From the NCBI RefSeq assembly GCF_014529535.1, contig NW_023503608.1, positions 2,914,001 through 2,978,000 on the forward strand: DNA of 64,000 nt. The letters run 5' to 3'. Within the stretch, counting starts at the first letter, position 1; each line of letters starts with the position of its first letter. This document shows, one piece after another, positions 12,522-24,341 of this stretch. The position numbers and the translations under genes are program-made. The notes under the pieces are model-generated. The model did not search any database. It worked only from the letters and a program-made list of their open reading frames with translations, and was not told the origin of the DNA. The DNA is from Bradysia coprophila (Eukaryota > Arthropoda > Insecta > Diptera > Sciaridae).

Positions 12522-13551
12522 CTGAAATATGAATGGAGATTTTAACTGATGACTGATGAACTGGATCATAGTGGATCATGAACTGGATGAAAGACTTTTC
12601 AAAAGAAACAAGAGTTTCACATGCTATAACAGGCAGTAATATCAATTCCCGTAATAAGTGTCGATAGGTATGCTCAATGTACACTATCTTTGAGTATTAT
12701 ACTATCCCTTCGGAGGTGCGGGAAAACTGGAAAAGTAGAAAAATATCCAGTTTTGCTTGGTTTCTCGCGAATAGTTGTTGTTGTTTAAACAAACCCGATT
12801 TTCTTAAAAATTAAATATTTTGTTTCGTCTATTCAATACCTTTCATTTGACGTATAGCACACGATGTTTGAGCGAAAACATCCAGAGATATTATTGAAAA
12901 ACTAGCGAAAAACAGGCAAAACAAGACAAAATACTGTTCCGGGAACTTGACTCCAAACTTCTGTTGCTGTTAAGCATAAAGTTCTACAGTAGAAAAGTTG
13001 TCGCAACTCAATGGGAAGTGCTCCAAAATAGCAACAGAAGTTTGGAGTGAAGTTCCCGGAACAGTATTTTGTCTTGTTTCGCTTTGCCTGTTTTTCACTA
13101 TTTTGTCAAGCATATTTTCGCTCAAAAACCGTGTAGTGTGAAAGGTATTGATGAGACGTATCTGAACATCTAACATTTGAGGAAAATATGATTGGTCAAT
13201 CAGTAGCTATTGGCGAGAAAGCACTAGTTCAATTTTCACTAGTTTTTCCAGCATATCTCTGAATGTTTCACGCGCATCACTCATTGCACTCATTGCTATT
13301 AATCGAAATTTACATTATTTGGTTGAATTATGTTCAACAATTACTTTACCGCCAAATCAATTCGTATAACTCAAATTTTGGCAAGCACTATGCCTCTGAC
13401 AGCACCGAAAAGTGACTTCTTTCTTACGCATGCTGTGCTAAAACGTTTAGTTGGTTAGTGTTAAACGTGGTTGGCGTACATTTTATAGAGTTTCTGGTAA
13501 TCAGAACGAAATTACAAATTTTTCTTGTCGGAGAAATCATTTAATTACAAA
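12522..13551. other. Divergent intergenic between acyltransferase (-) and SMYD4-like (+) genes
   Basis: This should contain both promoters and the missing 5' exon(s) of the acyltransferase gene, but I cannot place a signal-peptide exon. Most of it is occupied by the palindromic element listed at 12817-13163, whose weaker outer arms may reach 12720 and 13265. Confidence 0.5.
12817..13163. mobile_element. Foldback element
   Basis: The left arm reads AATACCTTTCA, then TTTGAGCGAAAA, then AACAGGCAAAACAAGACAAA, then ATACTGTTCCGGGAACTTGA and CCAAACTTCTGTTGC. The right arm is the near-perfect inverse, from GCAACAGAAGTTTGG to TGAAAGGTATT. The arms are about 140 bp with a spacer of about 45 bp. Coding capacity is not evident. 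Confidence 0.82.
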
Positions 13552-15825
13552 ATGGATCCCATCCGCATTAGTGCAATGGGAGTAGGGGTACGTTACATAC
13601 AATTAAATCAATTAAAAATTGTTTGTTCGTCAGAACCATACCTTAACCATATGAAACGTTCCTAAAACTATTTGAATCGTTGAAAGCGACTTCATTTCAA
13701 TATGTCCCATATTTTCTAGCCAATCAACGATCGATTGTGCCGTTTCTGTCAATTTACGAAATCATGTGGAAGACATGTGACGTTTGGACGGGATAAAAAT
13801 GTAGCCGCAATCAAAAAACTCTTAGAATGGCTGCAAGAAGCGAATTTCATTACCGCCGAGATCGTACGAAATATCAAATGCAACAAGCAATCAAAGATGC
13901 TACGCACCAAAGGCAACAAATTGTTCACTTCTGATACCGATCTGTCCAAGGCACTGGACCTCTACAATCAGAGTATTTGCTGGGCAGAAGATACTGGCGA
14001 AGAATTAGCCATTGGGTTTGCTAATCGATCAGCTGTGTATTTTGAATGGGAAAAGTATGACGCGTGTCTCGAAAACATTGACCTTGCTGTGAAAGCTGGC
14101 TGCCCCGAAAGACTGATGGATAAATTGAATCAACGCAAAGCAAACTGCGTTACGAACATGAATGCCATAAAAGTTGGTATAAATGCCAACGATCCAATGT
14201 CGAAAATTCACAGCATTGACAAATTGTGTCTCAAAATGAAGGATTTCAATCGGCTTAAGTCGAAACATTTTTGTTTTGACATCGACGAAACACACTGCGA
14301 GCCTCAGTTGAGCCTACCGGCGAATCCGAAAATTCCATTCATCGCTAATTGTCTGGAAATGAAAACCAGCCCACAAAAGGGGCGTTACATAGTTACTACA
14401 AAGGAATTGAAACCCGGCCAAATCATTTCGATTGAGGACCCATTCCTTGCTTCGTTGGAGAAGGAGCATCGATATCGGAAGTGCGCCAACTGTTTTGCTG
14501 AGAATTTTATGAATTTGATTCCGTGCAAGGCGTGCACCTGCACGATGTTTTGTTCGCAAAAATGTTTGACCGAATCGGAAACGGGTTTCCATCAATACGA
14601 ATGTTCAATTGCTGATTACATTTGGAATAATTTCCACGAAATTGGCTTGACCTTTCGGTTGGCAGTAAAGGCGTTCACCATGTTTGACACGGTTCAAGAG
14701 TTGGTTGACTTTCGTGAGCACAGTAAGACCGCTAACGCGACTGTGTTTTCATTTGATCATACAATTGGTTTGGATGATCGAGACCGTTACAGTCAAATCG
14801 AAAATCTGTGCACCAACGAAGAGAATCGGATCGAAGACGATTTGTTTACGCGTGGTTGCAAAATCGCTCTCCTGTACCACCACCTCATCGAAAAAACGAA
14901 ATTCGGTGAAATGCTCAGAACGGACGCAGAACGAGACGTATTGATATCACTTCTGTTCCATCATTCACAAACAACATCCATCAATTCCATCAATTGCTAC
15001 GAATATGATGATGTGAACTTGGAAGCAATGGCAGACTTTAAATCGTCCGATGTTTTTGCCCGGGGCATGTATCCGTTTTCCAGTTTGTATAATCATTCCT
15101 GCGCGCCGAATATGGCAACAGTTGCTGTTGGAACGAAGATCGTGTCGTACGTTACGCGAGACATCAACAAAAATTCTGAAGTTTTGCTGTGCCTGAAGCG
15201 GTAATTGAACATAAATTTTCACGTTTTAACGCTCTACGGGGAACAAGCTATCGAGTCGAATGTCACGTTAAATCGGTCTAGATTTTCATCGGCTCAGCGT
15301 TATTTCTCATTCGACCGTTGTTCCTTATAGAGTGTTCTTCAAGCTCAAATCAACTCAGTATTCTCCTTTTCAGAACGAACCACTTTCAGCGCAAGAAGGA
15401 CGAGAGGCAGCATATCCTAAAGCTTGTCTACGGATTCACTTGCAAATGTGAAGCTTGCCAAAAGAATTATCCTTCGATTTACGAAGAACATCTTGCGTTC
15501 GGTTTCCTAAACGCCGAAATCAAAGCCGTCGTGGATGCGATAACTTTCAATTTGAACGAAGATGTCGAAATGATTAATCGATTCAGCGCACTGTTGAGCA
15601 CGTTAAACAAACATTATCCGACTGGTGCACTGTATGATATTGCTGGGAAAATGCATCGAGCTTTGGTGTTGAAACATGGCAATCTGGCTTCGCAGCTTCA
15701 GATAACGATGAGTGAGTACACTTTACTGTTGTTATTAGAAGAGTTTTATTCTATCGCCAAATTTTTATCCTTCTTTTTGTGTAGAGAAAAATCAGGCGAA
15801 GTACAGTGCTGCTTTGCAAAAGTGA
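13552..15825 (+). CDS. TPR-SET-MYND protein (SMYD4-like)
   Basis: Four exons (13552-13587, 13720-15200, 15374-15711, 15785-15825) encode 631 residues. Residues about 60-150 form TPR-like helices (KGNKLFTSDTDLSKALDLYNQSI, FANRSAVYFEWEKYDACLENIDLAV, split here only by a short turn). The SET domain starts at KGRYIVTTKELKPGQIISIEDPF. It is interrupted by a MYND zinc finger (CANCFAENFMNLIPC...CSQKC...HQYEC) and resumes with SSLYNHSCAPN. A post-SET CKCEAC follows. This TPR-SET-MYND order is that of SMYD4-type proteins, a large insect family of putative lysine methyltransferases or HDAC-linked repressors. Oddly, the Tyr-Gly usual at the end of the SET core is not visible; CLKR stands there, exactly at an exon junction. 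The C-terminal helical domain is short. A further exon could follow a possible donor at the stop. Confidence 0.88.
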
Positions 15826-18451
15826 GCCCCGTGGGCCCTGTTGACACGGCTATGGCATTTTTATTTTAAGGTTTTCCATTTTTATTTTAAGTTTTTCCAT
15901 TTTTGTTTTTAACTTGAATTCGTTTGACTTAAGTTTGTTCAATTTTTATCTCACTATTTATGAATGGATAGTTACCGTGCAATAAGTTTCGGTTTTTCAG
16001 GCTAGTAAAAATCAAAGCCCTCAAAGAATCGACTTTTGAAAATGTTTCATTTTACACACAGCACAATTCAGTCAGATTTTTGAACAAAATTGATTTAAGT
16101 AACTTTGAAGCAACACAGGGTAGTTGGCGTGTTGATCAATATCAATATCGTAGTTATACTATTCTGAAGTTACTGTTGGAAAGCAATTCGTTCCCTTTTT
16201 CACATTGTATCTGCTGCAATTTTTGTTTGAATTTCGATCCAATTCAGAATAAATTTATCGCTCGAATACAATTTTAAGAAATTCATCGATTCGCGGGTGG
16301 AACCGTTAATTAAGAAATGTTTCAGAAATCTCGTGAGAATAACTTGCAGGGCTCAAACGGAACTACTTTTGACAAACGAATGATTTTGAAAGTATGAGGT
16401 CATCGGAAACCCTGAACTGACCTCAACCGAGATAGGGTTTTAAGAGTGTCAGTTTTTGAATTATTTCTTGTATTGAGTCATACTTCCCTGACGCTTGTTA
16501 CCATGATAACTCGAGTAGTTCTTAGCCGATTTTTCGTTTTTTTTAAATCGACGAAGCATGAAATTCTTGAGGTTGAGTTCGTAGATGGTCAATATTGGAG
16601 CTGGACCATGGAGATGGGAGTAGTTATACATAGAGGGTCCCTGATGTTATCTAGTTAACTTGAGTCGACGAAGGATTAAGTACTTTGAATATCGACTGTG
16701 AACAATTTCTTCATTGTGTTATATAGAGAAAAATAGAGATTTCCACCTTCCAGCACTAACCAGGATGTGAGTTCTGGAATCGAATTCGCTTAAAAGCTTT
16801 TCTCTATCTTGTGTCAGAGACACTTGATAGTTAATACATTTGTCAATAAACTTTACTCATGAAAACTTCTCCCGGACTCGAAGGATACATATTCACACAG
16901 TAAATAATGAGTTAGATGACTACTGTCACATTATACCGTTTTCTTTGTTAAATGAACAACATAAGATGCCTGATTCTATGATAGCACTATTTTTTGGAAT
17001 CTTACTGTTAACATCACCGTTCAGTGCAGGCCACGAGCAAACCAGCATTGTTACTAATATTGCAAACCGTTCCATTTTAAATTTACACTAAATAGCCCAC
17101 CGATCAACAACAAAGTACAAAGCGATTGTCATAAGATTTAATTTAAAATTGTTTAAAATTTCTGCGATTAAAGTTAAAACATTTCGATTTCAGATCGAAC
17201 TGTTTCATTCAACGATTAATTGTCGACTAATGTTAAAACACATTTCGATTGAAATCGAACTTTTTCATTCAATTCGAGAAATTGTCGACTAATTTTCCTC
17301 AATTTTTTTTTATTGACTTTGTCGCTAGCAATGGAAATTGTAGCTGAAAAAATCAAATGAATTTCTAATTCTATCAAACGAGCAGATGACCGAGTAGATC
17401 ACAACAAATCACTTAATAAACACATTTCATCTGTATGAGGTTGATGTAATGCATACACTGCTGACTGCTATTAAATGGGATGATCTGTGGTTTCACAAAC
17501 GAAAATTCATGTTTCATGCTTTAGCTTTTCTATCATTGAAAAAAATTCACGTGCACCATTTATCGAATGCATTTCCACTATGTATGTGATACTTGTGCAT
17601 CGTGTGCTGTATATAATCGATATATTTTACAATTATGCTTACCTGTTTATCATCATTCTGTACTTCATGTACCTGCACACTGTATGGAAATGGGAAATTC
17701 GCATTGGAAAGTTAACTTTCTTAGTTCGGCTTTACTAATGACACACGCGAATGAAGGAAAAGTATTATTTTAGATCAGAGTTAGTGCCGAGTCAAGATAT
17801 TCGAATTTTTCACACCAATTACCAAAATACTTTCCATGATTAGGTGGGACCGATGCCCTTTGCAGTGACAAATTTAAATTTTATATCACCTTTTCCACTG
17901 ATGACCATTCAGTTCCTCCTATTACTTATCGCTGCGGCAAGAGAAATTCTAAAAGAAAATTAGAAATTCGCGTATGTAGTCTAGCGATGATCTTGGGATA
18001 CTCGGGAAACTCTGTTCGGGCATGGGAATAATATATTTAAATTGGGACTACCAGTAAATCGAGCCTTTACCAAATGAACCCACCTGAAAATGTAAAACAG
18101 ATAAGTCCAACGTTACGCTCTTCTTAATGGTAATGTGAGTGGAACCCACATTTTTATAATACGAAATGGAGAGAGAGTTGTGCCGTTATTGTCGATACTT
18201 GCCTGTGAGCTACGGAAAACTGCATGTCTCACATATAGAAGAATTACCGTCACAAGTCTGATACTACAGAATCGCTTCCGCCACGATACCGTGTTGTGTA
18301 CCAACGTATCAACGAATGTAAAGCGTCAGTACTATTTCCGGTCTCCTGACAAAATGGCTTCCGGCGGCCACATTGGATTTTACAACAACTTCGATTGCAA
18401 ATTTTATATTCCGAGTAAAAAAAGAGAACAAAAAATGAGATAAACAATGTG
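15826..18451. other. Intergenic, 2.6 kb without a supported gene
   Basis: Several open frames of 60-100 codons exist on both strands (for example 16080, 16446, 16840, 17487, 18135) but none has recognisable domains, splice partners or codon bias, and several overlap one another. A direct duplication of about 70 bp lies at 17165-17300. The right end should hold the 3' flank of ZF-A. Confidence 0.5.
17165..17300. repeat. Direct duplication, about 65-70 bp, two copies
   Basis: The unit is AGTTAAAACATTTCGATT, then ATCGAACT, TTTCATTCAA and ATTGTCGACTAAT. It occurs at about 17172-17230 and again at about 17231-17297 with small changes. Confidence 0.7.
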
Positions 18452-20298
18452 TTATTCAACGGATGTGGGTGTGAATCGTTTAGATCTATCTCGGGTCCAT
18501 TCCTCAAAATGAGCCTTCTTTCGATGTGCATGCATATTCGCCCCTGATTTGAACGTTTTTGTGCAATATGGACATTTATACAGATCCTGGCCAGTATGCA
18601 GAGCCATATGTTCCTAAAACAGCGTTCAGTCACTTTCACTTACGGAAGAAGTTATTCTGATTTTTGTTACTTTCAAAACGATAGCCTTCTTGAATGCCTT
18701 TGCACACAATGTACACTGATGACTCCTCTCGCCATGAACACTTCGGATATGATTTCCCAGTGAATGTTTGTTCTGTAGCACTTTGTTGCAGATTGGACAA
18801 TTGGCAAACGTGTCCTGGTGGCGTTTCAGATGTTTTCGAAGACTGTCCTCATGTTTCAACCTAAGGTAAATCACATTGGTGTCAGGAATGATTGGCTGAT
18901 ATAGTCAGTATACTTACCAAGCACCGCAGACATTACACTGCATTTTCGGTCGAGTAGTTGTCGAATGTTCCTGCATATGATTCTGGAAGACATGTTTGCT
19001 TTTGAATACACGAGCACATATGTCACAAACGTGGGCGAATGCAAATTCATGAACACCGCGAATATGAGACACCAGTACCGATTTCGACACGAAACTGAAA
19101 TGAATAAGAGATTAGGAATTCCAAAAAACCTGTCGCGTTCTGTTTTCTACTTTTTGTTGCATTTATCACAGTGAAACTTTTTGTCTTCTTCCGAGCAGTG
19201 TCTCAGTCGCTCATGTTGAGCCAGTTTTGATGCTTTCGTGAAGCTACTCGAACACAAGCTACACTTGTACGCACGCGATGTAAACGGTTCATGGTTTTCG
19301 ATGTGATTTTTCAATGCAAATTTATCGGCAAATCGTTTGCCACACGGATCACAACGGTATGCGTCCGGATTCAAATGACGATAAATGTGGTCCAATACAC
19401 GTCCGCGTCGATTGAATTTCTTTCCGCAACAGCTAAGGTAACCGATTGTATTGTGAACGAGCCGGTAATGATTTTTCGCCTTGATAAACGTTTCGAATTT
19501 ATCAGAGCAAATGTCGCAGGCCATGCTGAAAAATTCGCGTATTTGTGCGTCCTCTTTGGCTGTATCTTTCTTACATCGACTAGTTGTTTGTGCGTTAGCA
19601 TCAGGATACGATTCGTCCAAATCATCGTCTTCGTTGTCACTCTTACATTCATCGGTTGGTGTTGGTGTTTCGTGTTCTGTGCAGTTTTCGCTTGGTTTTA
19701 TATCCGACATTGAGTCCTCACAGTCTGAGATGTGCACCATGTCATCTAAACGAAATTAGAAGGGCTATGCAAGACGAAGCAAATTTTTATTTCAAAAAGC
19801 TTATTACTTTGATCGCAACTGTTATCGTCATTGTAACCCGAACCGTCGTCTTTGCTTATTTCGATGTGAATCACTTCTAGCTTTGATTCTGTTTCTTCAC
19901 ACTTCACTTTATCAAAATCGGGTTCCAATGGAGCACTTCGTTCCCGTTTTATTAAGTCAGAAGAATCCATTTCACTGTCTTTCCCCACTGAATTCCAAAA
20001 GTCCTGTTGAAGTAGCTCGACTCTTTTGTAAAAAATGTGAAAGGTTTTTGTGTTGGTCCAGCATATCTGGCAAAGGCACTCAGACAGGCCATCGTTTTTA
20101 TGGACCTAACAGAATAGAATGAGACAGTCAATCATTAAAGTTAACTCAACGACAACTAAAAGGTGAGTACGACGTCACCTGGAACCAGAAGTGTTTGTTT
20201 AAAATCGAAGCAATTGTTGAATCTTGGAATTTGTCGAAAATATTCACTAAATCGTCACTGGTGTCTAAGCACAAACGACAAAGCTGGGTCGATTCCAT
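18452..20298 (-). CDS. ZF-A: ZAD-C2H2 zinc-finger protein
   Basis: Six exons: 20298-20179, 20105-19808, 19745-19151, 19094-18918, 18860-18671 and 18613-18452; 513 residues. The ZAD domain is split by intron 1: CRLC is in exon 1, CQIC in exon 2 with [11 protein letters not shown]. An acidic linker (residues about 100-190) follows. About ten fingers come next: an atypical first ([11 protein letters not shown]), an unusual second beginning [21 protein letters not shown], then YRCDPC, YKCSLC, FHCDKC, HVCDIC, MQCNVC, NCPICN, HQCTLC and YKCPYC. ZAD mediates dimerisation and the fingers bind DNA, so this is a presumed nuclear transcription regulator resembling fly grauzone. It is the leftmost and most divergent complete array member. 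Unlike most others, its stop codon is not embedded in an AATAAA. Confidence 0.9.
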
Positions 20299-21690
20299 TG
20301 CAGTGTAGTTGAATTTGTTTTTATTCAGTGAAAAACAATGCAATTTAGTAAATTTGACATTTGATCCGAACGTCAAAATTTGCTCATTTTCTATCCCGCT
20401 CTTTCCTGGTCATATGGGTCATATGCTTTGCATTTTATTACATTTTCTCGGTGTCGTAGTAGATTTTTAGTTGGTCGTTGCATTTGAATTCAGAGTCAGT
20501 TATACATAGGTACTTGGAAAAATGATTTAGAAATTCAAATCTTTAATCTGTGATTCTTGTTCATAAACCCTTCCCCTTCATAAACCAGTGCAGAGCTCTC
20601 TAAAAGACTTCTTCTGCATTGTTGTCGCCATTAGAATACTTTTCTAATCTTCTGATTAACTCTCATAGAACAACAATGTATAAATGGAGGTTTCGGAATT
20701 CCACGTACTGCGACTGCGGTCTTGACATCGTCAAGACAATGGATCATATTCTAAACGAATGCCCTATTCGTCGATTCAGAGGCGGACTCCAAAGTCTTAA
20801 TGAAGCAACGAATGAAGCAATAAATTGGTTAAGTGAATTAGACATTGACGTTTGAAAACAGTGTTTTTACAGTAGTGATTGCAGCTATCAGCAATTTCTA
20901 AAAATCCAAAACGGAATTCTAGATTTTTAGAAATTTATTTGGAGGCATTCCTCGACGATTTAAGTAAAGTCCAGGGTGCCGAAAGTTGACAAGCCGCAAT
21001 TAACTTCAACGTGTTTGATTGAAACTAAAAGTTTCAAAACAACTTGTTAAAGAAATTAATGTGAACCATACGATCAATATATATATATATATAGAACAAC
21101 ATACATGAATTGCAAATGACGACAAATCTCTGATTTACCCGAACTTTTTCACGATTTTCATATATTTACGAATTTCGTAAGTAGTTCAGGATTCGACCCT
21201 ACCCATGAGTATTATTTTCACACTTTGATGATTTTGTTTTCCTATGGAGCGTTCAAATTAACAGAAAAGTTGAGATTTTGACATTCGAATTAAGAAGATC
21301 CGAAGCTCGCGTAAGCTCCTTAAAGTTTACTAAAAATCAATTAAGTGCGTGGGACATTCGCTGATTTTTTCTTGAATGTTTGGTGAGGCCTGATTTAAGT
21401 TTTCTGGCTTTAAAGTTTAGCTTATTCGATGAGAAGTATAATCTAAGGCTGTTCCATCTTTCATAAAAGGAGGTGACGACTGACTAAATGATGAAGTCTT
21501 TATTGTCGCACATCTCGATATCCACCAAGGCCATTATATATCCATTACACCGCGAACTTATTGTTCAATGAACTTTGTCGTGAAATGTTTCGACTCCAAT
21601 TCGGTTACATGCGCATTCAATAAATCGATTCACTGTTAAATTTTCAGTCAACAATGTAATTGTTGCTTTATTCATATCATTCATTCACAG
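20299..21690. other. Spacer between ZF-A and ZF-B
   Basis: Contains the ZF-A promoter side, a LINE fragment (20600-20855), a short (TA)n run at about 21079-21092, and otherwise AT-rich sequence with no supported gene. Confidence 0.55.
20600..20855 (+). mobile_element. Non-LTR retrotransposon fragment, ORF2 C-terminus
   Basis: An open frame ends at 20855 and encodes a zinc-knuckle-like tail: YCDCG, then TMDHILNECPIRRFRGG, then EAINWLSELDIDV before the stop. This resembles the extreme C-terminus of jockey-like LINE ORF2 proteins, downstream of the reverse transcriptase. No reverse transcriptase or endonuclease sequence is present upstream, so it is a 5'-truncated dead insertion. Confidence 0.75.
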
Positions 21691-23617
21691 CTACAAGGAT
21701 TCCACTGTCATTTCAGCCTCTACAGGTTCAACCTGATCCAACTTTTCTACTGATGTGTTTGCCTTGGGTTTATCTCTGTTCCATTCTTCCAAGTGAATCT
21801 TCTTGCGATGTGAATACATGTTCGCATTCGATTTGAATTTCTTGTCGCAGTACTGACAATCGTACAAATATTCGCCCGTGTGAATTGCTGTGTGTTCCTG
21901 GAAGCGAGGTATTTTGGAATCAATTAATTCTTTGCTGGACATCGAGTCTAGCTTAGTAAAGTTACCTTTAAGCTTTTCGGTGTCTTGAATGTTTTGTCGC
22001 AAAATGTGCACTGATGACGTCTTGTCCCATGGTTATTACTAATATGACAATTTAATGCAGGTCGGTTTGGTAACACTTTCTCGCAAATAGGACAATTGAC
22101 TGGCACACAGTTTGACTGGGGACACCGTTTCATGTGTTTCCGAAGACTCAGTTCGTGTTTCAGCCTGTAAACTTTTGCGTAAACGAATTTTGATTTTGCC
22201 GAATATCGGATTCCTTACCAAGCACCGCACTTCTCGCACTGAGCTTTTGTCGGCGTTGAATGTTTGAATAGGATATGACTTCTGAGGCGTTGCTTCGACT
22301 TAAATCGACGAGCGCATATGTCACATACGTGTTCCAGCGAAAATTCATGAACACATCGAATGTGAGCGATCAACGACGTGGAAGACCGAAAACTGAAATC
22401 GAAGTTAGGAATAGATTTAGTTAATTTGTTATTAGCTGGAACCAATGGCTAGAACGGCCACAAGAGCTTACGTCTTACTGCATTTTTCACAGGGGAACAT
22501 TCCACCTGTAGCCGACGAGTGGACATTTTGCACATGAACCTTCAATGAGGCTGCCTTCATAAAACTACCGCCACATATGCTACATTCGTGAGCACGTAAA
22601 TTAAGTTGTCCATGATTGTCGGTGTGAGTTTTGAGTGCTTGTTTGTCCTTGAAACTTTTGTCACACTGATCACATCGATATGCCTCTGGATTGATGTGAA
22701 ATCGGATGTGACCCAGTATTCTGTAGCGACTATGAAACTTGTTCCCACAACACATCAGATATCCACTCTTATTGTGAACGTTGCGGTAATGATCTCTGGC
22801 TTTCCTCAATGTTTCAAATTTGATGTCTTCGGTGCAGATTTCACATTTCATAGTGAAAAAATCACGGATCTGAGCATCTTGTTGCGCTATTTTCGAAAGA
22901 TTATGCGACGTTGAGTCTTCAGTGTCAGTATTTAGTGAACACTCTTCGGTTGCTGTGGCGCTGAAATCTGCAGTGTCTTGGTTCTTACATTTTTTGTTGA
23001 ACGGTGAGTCACTTTCTGCCGAGGTCTGCGAATTTTCACCTAAAAATATTTCTCTAAATTTGCATCACCTGAATATACAAAGATCTTCAAAAATTACCTT
23101 CGCCAAAACGGTTCTCATTGTAACCATCGAGATAAGTATCGTAATCGTAATTTTCTTCTTTGGTGACAACCAAATCCGGCATTTGTTCTGGAGGTTCTAG
23201 TTCTTCCTGCTTGACTATTTGAAAGTCCATGCGTTGTGCCAGGTCTATTTGCTCCTCACTTGGACTTGGACTTCGTTCCTGCTTTATTGAATTGATCTTG
23301 AGAAAGGCATTTGACCTGCAATAGTTTCCGTGGCGGATCTCCACTCTTTTATAGAAATGGTGAAACGTTTTGGTTTGTATCCAACAAATTTCACACAGCC
23401 ACTGCGGCATGCCATCATCTTTGTCAACCTACGGAAATCAGGGTTCATCTTCACATCACAAACAAAACTTACACAATACCGACTCACATACCTGGAACCA
23501 GAAATGTTTGATCAAAATCGATGGGATTGTCGAGTTTTGAGGGTTTTCAAAAATGTTTAACATTTCATCGCTGGATTCGAGACACAGACGGCACAGTTTT
23601 GTTGACATTGCATCCAT
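21691..23617 (-). CDS. ZF-B: ZAD-C2H2 zinc-finger protein
   Basis: Six exons: 23617-23492, 23428-23098, 23039-22472, 22392-22219, 22164-21966 and 21897-21691; 534 residues with consistent phases. ZAD cysteines are in CRLC (exon 1) and CEIC (exon 2). The acidic linker carries [12 protein letters not shown] and IVKQEE, the latter a possible sumoylation-type motif. Ten fingers follow, ending [20 protein letters not shown]; finger 2 has the unusual CC start ([21 protein letters not shown]). Introns cut fingers 5, 7 and 9 between the cysteine and histidine pairs. Intron 2 (23040-23097, 58 bp) is a normal intron here but has become open frame in ZF-C and ZF-D. Fingers 1-6 are closest to ZF-D. A downstream AATAAA lies about 20 bp past the stop. 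Confidence 0.92.
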
Positions 23618-24341
23618 TGCTATTGGAATCGAAATTATGCTTTTGTTTAATTTTAATGGTGGGGTAATCCAATGGACTGTGTTCAGCCAGGTTCAATATT
23701 ATCTTAATCACTTAAAAAACGTCAGCTTTGCCTTAAACAAAATATCTTTGGCCGATTTTACATGTCTAGTTTCGTTTCAAAATAAAATTTCACTCTCTCT
23801 GTTATGTATTTATGTTCTGCAAGACATAAATGCTGTCAACGCTGTCAATGGCCATCTGTTCTAATGTGTCTCTTTCCGAAAATAGCGCGAAACGTTTAAA
23901 TTTCTCACATAGAGTTCGTGATCGTTTAACTCGTCCCATTCTTCGCATATTTTGGGTTGTGTTTGCTGGAATAGGAATTTTTCACAGAGTTCATGCAAAT
24001 CATTAATGTAAATATAATTCGGATAATTCGTCAGTTACTAGTGCTGTACACAAAACAAACCCTAAAGGGTGAAAGTGACGCAAGTCAGTGTGTCTACTTA
24101 CTGAGATCACTAAGGGTGACGCATTCTGCACACAAGGACGCAAAAAAAATTTAGAAACAAAATTTTATAAAAAAAGTCTGCATTCGGAGCCAAAGGGGTG
24201 AAGTAAAAAAGTTACTGTAAATGTGTTCCAGAGGATATGATTACAACGTTTAGGGTCGTTGTAATCATAAAAGGTCTCTCATTTGAATATTTCAAGTTTT
24301 ATTTCCTATTTTAATGGACAGATCATTTATTCACTTCATAG
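23618..24341. other. Spacer between ZF-B and ZF-C
   Basis: Holds the ZF-B promoter side and, at about 24057-24125, a repeat end (AACCCTAAAGGGTGAAAGTGACGCAAGTC) whose inverse appears at 42118-42200 and 49855-49940. A short hairpin, GATTACAACG...CGTTGTAATC, lies at 24238-24270. No gene is supported. Confidence 0.55.

Noticed and set aside
12373-12684. Reading the 139-codon minus-strand frame 12265-12684 as a whole gene
   Set aside because: Only 12373-12521 matches the acyltransferase N-terminal domain; the rest runs through a good donor and an acceptor into non-coding sequence.
15826-18451. Several 60-130-codon open frames (16080, 16446, 16840, 17487, 18135, 18250)
   Set aside because: AT-rich, overlapping on both strands, with no recognisable motif or splice partner.
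19291-19759. Plus-strand open frames of 90-140 codons over ZF-A, and similar ones over every zinc-finger gene
   Set aside because: They are antisense shadows of conserved finger codons and recur at the same place in each paralogue; they lack splice logic and domains.
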